Positions 48,458 to 55,957 of a stretch of 64,000 bases of DNA are shown one piece after another. Source of the DNA: an uncultured Clostridia bacterium (lineage in GTDB: Bacteria; Bacillota; Clostridia; Christensenellales; Borkfalkiaceae); assembly GCA_947631465.1 (NCBI GenBank), contig CANRLK010000001.1, forward strand, positions 1-64,000, written 5' to 3'. Every line of letters starts with the position of its first letter. The first letter of the stretch is position 1. Made by a program: the position numbers and the translations under genes. Under the pieces are notes generated by a model. The model saw only the letters and a list, made by a program, of their open reading frames with translations, ran no database searches and had not been told where the DNA came from.

Positions 48458-51193
48458 TTATTTTTGCTTTTTGTATCCCCAAATAACAGGACGATTATCG
48501 GGATTCCAATTCTTATCCCATCCCTTTGGTTGTTCTTTCGCTTCACAGTAAATAGTAGTCAAATCGCAACCCAAAAATGCATGGCTTCCAATATATGTCA
48601 CACTGTCGGGAATGATGATCGAAGTCAACCCGCTACAACCTCTAAATGCTTCGATTCCAATAGATGTCACACTGTTTGAAATGGTGATCGAAGTCAATCC
48701 CTTGCAATCGTTAAATGCCAAATCGCCAATCGTTGTCACACTGTCTGGAATGGTGATCGAATTCAATCCGCTACAATCACTAAACGCATGCCTTCCAATC
48801 GATGTCACACTGTTGGGAATGGTGATTGAAGTCAATCCCACGCATCCATCAAACGCACACAATCTAAGTGAGGTTACACTTTTTGGAATGGTAATCGAAG
48901 TCAATCCCTCGCATCCCTTAAACGCACCCATTCCAATTGATGTCACGCTGTTGGGAATGGTAATCGAAGTCAATCCCTTGCAACCGTTAAATGCCAAATC
49001 GCCAATCGATGTCACACTGTCGGGAATGATGATCGAATTCAATCCGCTGCAATCACTAAATGCATACACTCCAATTGATGTCACACTGTTGGGAATGGTA
49101 ATCAAAGTCAATCCCACACATCCCTTAAACGCACCCATTCCAATTGATGTCACACTGTCTGGAATGATGATCGAAGTCAACCCACTGCATGCAAACGCAC
49201 CGGGTCCTATCGAAGTTACGCCCCACGGAATTTTTACTTCACCGCTGAAGTCTTTTTTTAGATATTTTTTTAGTTCCGTTTCTTCAATTCCGAATTCCCT
49301 TTTATCATAATGTTTAAGCATGGGATAATCGGGAGCCAACCACGGCTTTCCTTTGAGCTTTTCAGCCCTTCTTATCTCTGCTTCTTTTTTGAGTTTGAGC
49401 AACAGAGCTTTTCTGTCCTTCTTATCTTCTCTTCTTTTTAGCCTTTGAGCAACCCGCCCCGTTTCTTCCGCTTTTCGGACATCATCTATCCGCGTTTGAG
49501 CAAAAGTAGTTCCCCCACTCTCCATGCAAATTTTTGCGGATTTCGGATTTCCCGTCCCGCAAGAAAGACCGAACTTGACACCCTCAAGCCCCAGCGCTAT
49601 ATCTTGTGTCGAAAGCACATCCTGCTTTGATTTCGAAAGGGCTTCATTCTCCCGTCTCAGCTTTTCAATTTCCCTTTCATATTCCTCGCGTTCACGATTG
49701 CGCAAGATATTCGCCCAAGTCAACTCGTCTACAAGGCGTGTGCCAACGCACGGTTCATTTTTATCATTGCAGACCACCGCCGTGCTTGAATATTTTTTCC
49801 CGCATATCGGGCAATACATCCATCCGCTCTCCACATATCTGCTGGCATTTTTAACCGCAGCCTCCACGGTCTTCGCAATCGTTTCAACATTCGTTTCCTT
49901 CCTATTCCAGCCTTGGTAGCTTTCTTCAAGGTCGCTGGGCAATTCAATTGCCGCATCCTCGTGAACAACGATGATCCTCTTAAGCGGATTTTCTCCTCTC
50001 TTTTTGCGAAATTGGCGGAAACGGTTGATCTCATTTGCAACCCATGGCGTTTCAAGATAGCCTTGTTTGCTACACACAAGCAACATGACTTTCGCCCTCG
50101 AAAGAGCATAATAGATGAGAGACTCGTATTCCAATGTACCTTTTTTAATGGCATATTTCTTGCAATCCTCCTCCGAGTAAAAAGGCTTGCTTCCGTTTTG
50201 CGTCAAAACTTCATACAACTTATTTTCTTTTATCCAATCGCAGTCATCGGTAGAGGGCCCACCTTTATACTCCGACACTTTTGTACAAATGAAGCAATCA
50301 TAGGAAAGTCCATTGTCCCGATAGTCGCACAGTTTCTCTTTGGCGCAGCGTAGTTTATCTACAAATTTCCTAAATACGTCCGCTTGCTCCGATGTGGCAT
50401 TTGTTATTGCTTCGCGATATGAGCCGTGCTTGTCCGACAAATCAATATCGTACTCATATAAAATGAACTGTTCGGAATTCCTTTTATCATCCCAAATCAG
50501 TTGGATCTGCCACTCTGCCAAAGCTATTCCGAAGTAGGCATTTGCTACCAACGCTAAATCCGATCCACCCAAATTGGATGCGGTAACTACTTCGAAATGT
50601 TTTTTTGCTCTTTCAAACTCTGCAGACTGCAACGCACTGTGACCATACTCTAATTTTTTTTGAAGAGAGGAAATGTTTTCCAAATCTTTTCGGTCTTCTC
50701 GATCGTTGATATGTTCTACACGTTCTCGAATGTCATCAAGTCGGCTATCAAGGGCGTTGTAGTGTTTCTCCGCATAATAAACCGCCTTATTCTGTAATTT
50801 ACTTATAGACTGAAGTAATTTATTCCCCTCTGCTAACTTCTCATTAAGTGCATCAGAAAAGTTCTTAAAAAGCTCAACGTTGCCATTCTGCAATTCTTTG
50901 AATTTCTTTTGGACGGCTTCTCGGACAACTTCTTCACTGTCTGCTTGCTCGGCGTGTATATTGTAAATAAACTCTTCAAATTTACTTTCTACGAGGGTGC
51001 TAAGTTCCTTAACCACCTCATTGGTGACGGTTTGTCTTAGGTCTTTTAATTTTTGTGTTAGTCGTTCGGTTTGTTGATTAAGATAATCATTCACGGCTTT
51101 TTCATCAAGCCCTATTTGAATATAGCCCTTAACTTTGCCTGTGACATTTACAGACTTGCTGCCAGCGCCATATATATCTCCCGTTTTGCTCAT
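48458..51193 (-). CDS. TIR-zinc ribbon-LRR protein, candidate immune effector/receptor
   Basis: The 911-residue protein has, in order: a strand motif shared with the membrane protein upstream (residues 4-23), long coiled coils (35-200), a TPR-like stretch (185-240), a TIR domain (298-450) with SYDCFIC, FYSEED and WVANE (Glu388 at the place of the NADase catalytic Glu), a zinc ribbon (CPIC...C...C, 461-482), another coiled coil (490-640) and about 11 BspA-type LRRs (655-895). TIR domains of this kind cleave NAD+ in bacterial defence; activity here is inferred. Start follows AAGGAG. The LRR repeats are nearly identical in DNA, a sign of recent expansion. Confidence 0.85.
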   Translation of the reverse strand: MSKTGDIYGAGSKSVNVTGKVKGYIQIGLDEKAVNDYLNQQTERLTQKLKDLRQTVTNEVVKELSTLVESKFEEFIYNIHAEQADSEEVVREAVQKKFKELQNGNVELFKNFSDALNEKLAEGNKLLQSISKLQNKAVYYAEKHYNALDSRLDDIRERVEHINDREDRKDLENISSLQKKLEYGHSALQSAEFERAKKHFEVVTASNLGGSDLALVANAYFGIALAEWQIQLIWDDKRNSEQFILYEYDIDLSDKHGSYREAITNATSEQADVFRKFVDKLRCAKEKLCDYRDNGLSYDCFICTKVSEYKGGPSTDDCDWIKENKLYEVLTQNGSKPFYSEEDCKKYAIKKGTLEYESLIYYALSRAKVMLLVCSKQGYLETPWVANEINRFRQFRKKRGENPLKRIIVVHEDAAIELPSDLEESYQGWNRKETNVETIAKTVEAAVKNASRYVESGWMYCPICGKKYSSTAVVCNDKNEPCVGTRLVDELTWANILRNREREEYEREIEKLRRENEALSKSKQDVLSTQDIALGLEGVKFGLSCGTGNPKSAKICMESGGTTFAQTRIDDVRKAEETGRVAQRLKRREDKKDRKALLLKLKKEAEIRRAEKLKGKPWLAPDYPMLKHYDKREFGIEETELKKYLKKDFSGEVKIPWGVTSIGPGAFACSGLTSIIIPDSVTSIGMGAFKGCVGLTLITIPNSVTSIGVYAFSDCSGLNSIIIPDSVTSIGDLAFNGCKGLTSITIPNSVTSIGMGAFKGCEGLTSITIPKSVTSLRLCAFDGCVGLTSITIPNSVTSIGRHAFSDCSGLNSITIPDSVTTIGDLAFNDCKGLTSITISNSVTSIGIEAFRGCSGLTSIIIPDSVTYIGSHAFLGCDLTTIYCEAKEQPKGWDKNWNPDNRPVIWGYKKQK
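48590..49230 (-). repeat. 69-bp tandem LRR-coding repeats
   Basis: About nine to ten copies of a 69-base unit encode ITIPNSVTSIGxxAFxGCxGL. Neighbouring copies differ by only a few bases, so the array can expand, shrink or recombine in frame. Confidence 0.85.
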
Positions 51194-51206
51194 TTCGTGC
51201 TCCTTA

Positions 51207-51836
51207 TTACTTGAAAAGTTCATCTATAACTTCATCTATAACTGTAATATTCCCTTTGACCTTACCCGTAATATTTACGGAGCTTTCGCCAGGATTAATA
51301 ATATCACCCGATCCTTTATAGTATTTCTTTATGGTTTCCGCATTTCCCGCGCTTATACTTGCTTCATTGAGTTTATCGTCACAATATTCATAGATGAAGA
51401 AAATCAAACCAAAAACGCAATCACAAACGCCTATAACATTACACCATACCACAGGAATCAACTCCAATACGCTTAAAATCCCCAAAGCTAAAACAAATCC
51501 CGTTAGTATACCAAGAAAGACGATCACCCAAACAGCCCTTTTCTTCTTCTCTTTCCGCATCAAACTGAGTGCCTCATCTTTGGCGTGCTTTTGTGCTTCA
51601 AACAGTTGTCTCTTCGTCTCGATATGTAAGCTTGTCAAATAATCATTTACATCATCGATCCTGGAATCCCTATATAAATAATTATCTATCAAATCAAATG
51701 TTTTTTCAATTTTTCTCAAATTCCTGTCTGGTAAACGATTTATAAGATCGCATACCTCATCAATCAAAAACTTGCCTAAATCGCTCGCTTTCGCTTTCAG
51801 CTCACCCAGTTTTTTTGCCATTTCGTTTTTCGTCAT
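51207..51836 (-). CDS. Two-TM membrane protein, TRADD-N-like
   Basis: The 209-residue protein has an N-terminal helical domain (residues 1-95), a basic stop (RKEKKKR), two membrane helices (102-124 and 128-149) and a cytoplasmic tail ending in SGDI-x5-SSVN-x-TGKVKG (176-195). The layout matches the 'TRADD-N associated membrane' adaptors described in bacterial conflict systems. The tail motif recurs at the start of the TIR-LRR protein 13 bases downstream, which suggests that it recruits the TIR protein to the membrane. AAGGAG precedes the start. Confidence 0.6.
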   Translation of the reverse strand: MTKNEMAKKLGELKAKASDLGKFLIDEVCDLINRLPDRNLRKIEKTFDLIDNYLYRDSRIDDVNDYLTSLHIETKRQLFEAQKHAKDEALSLMRKEKKKRAVWVIVFLGILTGFVLALGILSVLELIPVVWCNVIGVCDCVFGLIFFIYEYCDDKLNEASISAGNAETIKKYYKGSGDIINPGESSVNITGKVKGNITVIDEVIDELFK

Positions 51837-51848
51837 AATTGATTCTCC

Positions 51849-52835
51849 TTACAGTTCAATATGATTGCTTTTGCACCACTTGTTCAAAAGAGCCTCTATT
51901 GTATCCATGGGAGTGGCGTTGGCGATGCCGTCTGCGGCTTTTTCGTTCACCTTCACCGTCTTGGACTTATTGATCCCAATACACTCCCCTTTACGGTTAA
52001 AAACAGGCGCACCAGAATCCCCTGGATTCGACGGTGCGGTATGCACAAGGTTTCCATCCCCGTCTTTTGTAAATCTCACGATCCCCGATAACGGCGCAAG
52101 TCCCATGCCAAACGCGTTACCGATCAAAAGACAATCTGCTCCCTGCAAAAGCGACGAATAGTCGGCCACGCGTTTTACACTGACGCATCTGCCGACTCCG
52201 CTTACATCAAATTTACAAAGCGCTACGTCCCATTTTTTATCAGAACAAAGTACTTCCACTTTGATCTTCTTCTCTTCGCCAGGCAATTTCATAAATATCC
52301 GCGGATAGTAAACCCCGTTCGCCTCTTCAAATACCACATGGTCGTTCGTAAGCATATATCCCTTTTCGGAAATAATGAAGCCCGTTCCGCTTGACGCTTG
52401 TCCGTTTTCCATCGCGGATATTTCCACAACAGCGTTTTTGTTTTCCTTAAATACTTCCGCCCACCATCCTTGGGTATCTTTCGTTTCCTCAATCAGTCCT
52501 GCAATATCAATCTCCCCATGATCCTCTCCTGCGGGAGATCTTGCTTCTTGGATTCGTTTTGCTTTCCTTGAATCCTCTGTCTTCGAAGCCAATCCGAAGC
52601 TCTCCAAAACAAGATCGGTAATACCTTTATCGTATAAATCGCGCGAGACGGCGATCCAATGATCCATAAACGCCGCTATCTTTGCCTTTGCAAGGATCGT
52701 TGAAGCTTCCATATAGCTTTCCAGTGCGTTGTTGAGCAGAAGCAGCACATACGAACGTGCTGCTTGGGGATTATTGGCACGGACAAGATCTCGTGCATTG
52801 GTATAGATCGTTCTGATCTGATCCTTTGTATACAT
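51849..52835 (-). CDS. MIT-like domain plus trypsin-like serine protease
   Basis: The 328-residue protein has an N-terminal helical domain (residues 5-83), a linker with EIDIAGLIEE (108-117) and a trypsin-fold protease (130-328). The triad is His in TNDHVV, Asp in KWDVALCKF and Ser in NPGDSGAPV. No signal peptide is present, so it is cytoplasmic, unlike HtrA. The start ATG at 52835 is preferred to a GTG at 52844, which lies too close to the GAGGTG site. Effector-associated trypsins of this type cut partner proteins when triggered. Confidence 0.8.
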   Translation of the reverse strand: MYTKDQIRTIYTNARDLVRANNPQAARSYVLLLLNNALESYMEASTILAKAKIAAFMDHWIAVSRDLYDKGITDLVLESFGLASKTEDSRKAKRIQEARSPAGEDHGEIDIAGLIEETKDTQGWWAEVFKENKNAVVEISAMENGQASSGTGFIISEKGYMLTNDHVVFEEANGVYYPRIFMKLPGEEKKIKVEVLCSDKKWDVALCKFDVSGVGRCVSVKRVADYSSLLQGADCLLIGNAFGMGLAPLSGIVRFTKDGDGNLVHTAPSNPGDSGAPVFNRKGECIGINKSKTVKVNEKAADGIANATPMDTIEALLNKWCKSNHIEL

Positions 52836-52875
52836 TTTATCCACACCTCAGTTTTTCATTTGCCGAAGAAGTTCT

Positions 52876-54039
52876 TTAGGAGATCCCACGATTATAGGCA
52901 TCGAATCGCTTCAGCATTTCCTCCGTTACTCCGTTGATATATTTCCCGATCGTCTCGTCGCAGTCTCTCATCGTCACCCGCTCGCCGAGCGGTCTCCCAA
53001 TGCTCTTATCGAGAATATTCATTACCTCTCTGCGAAGGGGTCTGTTTGCGATCTGCTTCATCACCGCCTTGATATCCGCGCCCGAAAAGCCCTGGAGCTT
53101 CTCCGCCAATATTTCCACGGTCACATCGCTGTCATGCGGCAATTTTTCGAGTTCGATCGAAACAAATTGCCTTACCGCCTTCTTATCAGGAAGCGGCACA
53201 TAGATCTGTGTCTCGAATCTTCCCCCGCGCTTCAAGGCGGAATCCAGCTTCCACGGAAGATTGGTCGCCGCCACGATAATGCGAAGCTGTCCCTCCCGTT
53301 TGGTCTTTAAAAATCCATCCATGCAGGTGAGGAGAGTCGTCAAAATGGATTTCGTGTGGCGACTATCTTCGGAGTCTCTGTCCGCGCAAATGCTGTCGAT
53401 CTCGTCGAAAAAGATGATGCAGCGGTCGAGCTCGGCGGCCTGCGCGAAGATATCTCGGATATTTTTCTCCGCGACGCCGACCACGCTTGCAAGCACTTCA
53501 CTTGTCTGCACTACCGCAATCTTACAATTGAGTGCTCCCGCGAGACATTTGACGATGTGAGTTTTCCCGGTTCCTGGAGGTCCGTACAACAAAATCTGTG
53601 TGCCGAGCTGTTCCCCGCGGAATTTTCTGTATGTCTCGCAAAATTCGGGACGCAAGGGAGCGACAACATCCACCATGAAAGCATCCTTCACTTCCTGCGC
53701 TCCGATGATGTTCGTGAAGTTAAGATCAGGCGCTTCGTTCGAGAACCACTGCTGCGGGGTATAATAAGGATCGCCTCCATCGTCGCCACCCACGCCCGCT
53801 TTCACGGGCGCGGATGGTTTTTGCGCGAGGTTGGCAAGATGGGAGGCGACCGAAATGCACTGCTTGCGGTACGTTTCCTTCAAGTTTACGCCTACGTTCG
53901 GCCTTGCGCATTCCTCGAGACCAATTTTGAGCAACTCGATCCCGATCTCGCAAATCGCCTCTCTGTCCTGTGCTTTTACCGCTTCGTTAAATGAAGATAC
54001 CTTGGAGTTGAATACTCCCATCATGTTTGCTTCCGCCAT
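52876..54039 (-). CDS. Vps4/katanin-like AAA ATPase with MIT-like N-terminus
   Basis: The 387-residue protein has an N-terminal three-helix domain (residues 8-70) and a single AAA domain of the meiotic clade: Walker A GPPGTGKTH, Walker B CIIFFDEIDS and a second-region TNLPWKLDSALKRGGRF followed by IYVPLPD, the same order as in eukaryotic Vps4 (TNIPW..LD..RRRFE..IYIPLP). Vps4 pulls apart ESCRT-III filaments. The gene directly upstream, two bases away, encodes an ESCRT-III-like protein, which makes a functional pair likely. Confidence 0.8.
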   Translation of the reverse strand: MAEANMMGVFNSKVSSFNEAVKAQDREAICEIGIELLKIGLEECARPNVGVNLKETYRKQCISVASHLANLAQKPSAPVKAGVGGDDGGDPYYTPQQWFSNEAPDLNFTNIIGAQEVKDAFMVDVVAPLRPEFCETYRKFRGEQLGTQILLYGPPGTGKTHIVKCLAGALNCKIAVVQTSEVLASVVGVAEKNIRDIFAQAAELDRCIIFFDEIDSICADRDSEDSRHTKSILTTLLTCMDGFLKTKREGQLRIIVAATNLPWKLDSALKRGGRFETQIYVPLPDKKAVRQFVSIELEKLPHDSDVTVEILAEKLQGFSGADIKAVMKQIANRPLRREVMNILDKSIGRPLGERVTMRDCDETIGKYINGVTEEMLKRFDAYNRGIS

Positions 54040-54041
54040 GG

Positions 54042-54653
54042 TTACTTCTTCTTGTTCTCTTCGTCAATGATCCCCGCATAGTCGATCTCACCCGTTGCGG
54101 GATTTTCAACGGGACGGGCAACCGCTTCGGGAGCAACCTTGGGCTTGATGCGCTCTATCATTGCCGCATATTCTGCCTTGAACCAGTCACTGTTTTCCTC
54201 CTCGGAAATGTTTGTGCCGTCAAGGCGGCTCGATATCGTCTCCACAGGACGAGGTTCCAATATCTCATTCAGCTTTGCAATCTCCGATTCGGACTTGTCC
54301 ATGTCCTCGAAGATCGCCGTGATGCTCTTCCCAAGCTTCGTAAAATCGGGAGTCTCGGCAAGCAATCCCTTGCAGCCCGCGATCGCTTCGGGGATCTTTC
54401 CTAGTTGCGATATCGCTTGTGCGGTAAATGCTCCAAGTTCAATGTTCCCCTTCAACGTCCCAAGTTGCCCCGCAAGCGCATATACCTTGTGCTTCTGCTT
54501 GATGAGCTGTTTCGCGCGGGCATCGTCGCCGCGAAGCGCGGCAGCATCAATATGTTCGTCATAACGTGCACCATACTTTTCAAGTGTGCGAACACCCTTG
54601 TCCAATGCATCCATTGCGGATATGATCTTTTCGTCATTGCTTTGTTTTTTCAT
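54042..54653 (-). CDS. ESCRT-III (Snf7)-like helical protein
   Basis: The 203-residue protein is almost all helical: residues 20-60 (RYDEHIDAAALRGDDARAKQ), 60-115 and 115-155 (GKSITAIFEDMDKSESEIAK) follow the Snf7-family helix order and length. A loose linker leads to a C-terminal GEIDYAGIIDEENKKK, placed where ESCRT-III proteins carry their MIT-binding (MIM) motif. The same core motif is found in the trypsin and RuvB-like proteins of the island. The AAA gene next to it resembles Vps4. The assignment rests on pattern and context and needs a structure prediction. Confidence 0.55.
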   Translation of the reverse strand: MKKQSNDEKIISAMDALDKGVRTLEKYGARYDEHIDAAALRGDDARAKQLIKQKHKVYALAGQLGTLKGNIELGAFTAQAISQLGKIPEAIAGCKGLLAETPDFTKLGKSITAIFEDMDKSESEIAKLNEILEPRPVETISSRLDGTNISEEENSDWFKAEYAAMIERIKPKVAPEAVARPVENPATGEIDYAGIIDEENKKK

Positions 54654-54713
54654 TTTTATTTTCTCCTTATTCTTTTTTCAGTTTATGTTGAGTCTTGCGC
54701 GCGCGGAAGTGTT

Positions 54714-55120
54714 CTAATCGGGAATTGCCGCCTCCACCGCTTTGATAATCGCCTCGATTTCCTCCGAAGACGAATCATCGCAAAGTTTTCTCAAAAGATC
54801 CACGCCGCAGGGAATCGCTCTCCACACGACCGAATAATTCTCGAATTCAATTTGCCTCTAAGCGATCTCGATTGCAGAATAGAAAAGATTGTGGATTGCC
54901 GTGAACTTTTCAATGTTCAGATCCTTTGTCTTCTCATCTGCGCCCGTCTCGGCTACTTTCCTTTTCTCGCGCGTCAAGCGGCACTCATACAGCCGCACAA
55001 TATCTTCCAGCAGGAAGAATTCTACGAGCGCTTCCCTGTCGATGATCGATCCCTTAAAAACGCTTCCTTGAGTTTTTGAACGCGATATCGATGAGATGTG
55101 ACAAACTTTGGTTGCTACAT
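54714..55120 (-). pseudogene. Decayed paralogue of the 201-residue helical protein gene
   Basis: The minus strand shows a start ATG at 55120 followed at once by TAG, then QPKFVTSHRYRVQ in the same order as KQQKFITSHRYRVQ in the gene upstream. A frameshift near 55040 leads to IIDREALVEFFLLEDI (compare IFDREAFVEFFLLEDI), and another stop splits the C-terminal part. The 5' flank (GGCAAAGTAATG) is also shared, so this is a tandem duplicate that has lost function. Confidence 0.85.
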
Positions 55121-55142
55121 TACTTTGCCTCGTATCGATTTT

Positions 55143-55748
55143 TTAGTTCAAGTCTGGCTTCATATTGTTCATATTGTTCCTATTGTTCTTCCCCGCATAA
55201 ATGGGCTCAATAACGTCGTTGCCCTCGACATATTCGGGAATTCCTCTCAAGGTGCGGACATTATCATCGTGCGCTTCGAGATCATTCATGAACTCTCCAT
55301 TCTCCAACATCTTGTGAGCTATCTCAAGCGCTTCTTCGTCCACCTCTTTGAGCATGGTTTCCGTCATTTTGACAAGATCATCAAGGTACTTCATATTCCC
55401 TGCCGCAACCATGAGCTGATGTTCATGAATGGCTTTCCAAACATCGGAATAGGAACCCACATCAATTTTCATATTAAAAACTTCGATGCAACCGGTCAAC
55501 ATATAGATGAGGTAATGCATTTTTTCAAGTTGTTTCTTTTGATAAAAAATCCCCTCACGCGTCGTCGGTTTTCTGCTCTTGACTTTTTGATAGCGGAAAT
55601 GGTACAGACGGTCGATATCTTCCAACAAAAAGAATTCGACGAATGCCTCCCTGTCAAAGATCGATACCCGCTCTCCAAGTCTGCTTATAAATTCTTTGGC
55701 TCTCTGCACGCGGTACCGATGTGATGTGATAAACTTTTGTTGCTTCAT
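55143..55748 (-). CDS. Helical protein of unknown function, possibly ESCRT-III-like
   Basis: The 201-residue protein is helical and charged, with long amphipathic helices (YRVQRAKEFISRLGERVSIF; NMKYLDDLVKMTETMLKE) and an Asn-rich tail. Its helix spacing is compatible with a second Snf7-like subunit, but no motif proves it. The ATG at 55748 follows GGAGG. It is the first gene behind the inner island promoter, and a degenerate copy follows it. Confidence 0.6.
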   Translation of the reverse strand: MKQQKFITSHRYRVQRAKEFISRLGERVSIFDREAFVEFFLLEDIDRLYHFRYQKVKSRKPTTREGIFYQKKQLEKMHYLIYMLTGCIEVFNMKIDVGSYSDVWKAIHEHQLMVAAGNMKYLDDLVKMTETMLKEVDEEALEIAHKMLENGEFMNDLEAHDDNVRTLRGIPEYVEGNDVIEPIYAGKNNRNNMNNMKPDLN

Positions 55749-55852
55749 TACTTTGCCCTCCTTTGTAAACCATTTTATCTTATTTATTATTTTTTTTGGT
55801 TTATTGTCAATCAACTTTTAAGTATTCCTTAAAGCTAAAGCATTGTGTATAA

Positions 55853-55880
55853 ATTATATCACATTTTATGTAAATGTCAA
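55853..55880 (-). promoter_or_regulatory. Inner island promoter with operator-like repeat
   Basis: The -35 is TTGACA (55875-55880) and the -10 is TATAAT (55853-55858), spacer 16. The inverted repeat ACATTT-N5-AAATGT (55861-55877) sits between them. It would drive the 201-residue gene and the ESCRT/TIR module. The rest of 55749-55957 is AT-rich and noncoding. Confidence 0.65.
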
Positions 55881-55957
55881 ATGATTTTAAACAACATGCT
55901 CTCGTGAATCGTAAGTGATTCTCCCCTTTTTATCGTATATCCATTTTTCTCCTTGCA

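Noticed and set aside
48590..49230. Possible CRISPR or satellite array in the 69-bp repeats
   Set aside because: The repeats are in-frame LRR units of the TIR protein, with no spacers.
54405..55079. Plus-strand frame of 224 codons
   Set aside because: It is antisense to the end of the ESCRT-III-like gene and to the pseudogene, which shows clear homology on the minus strand.
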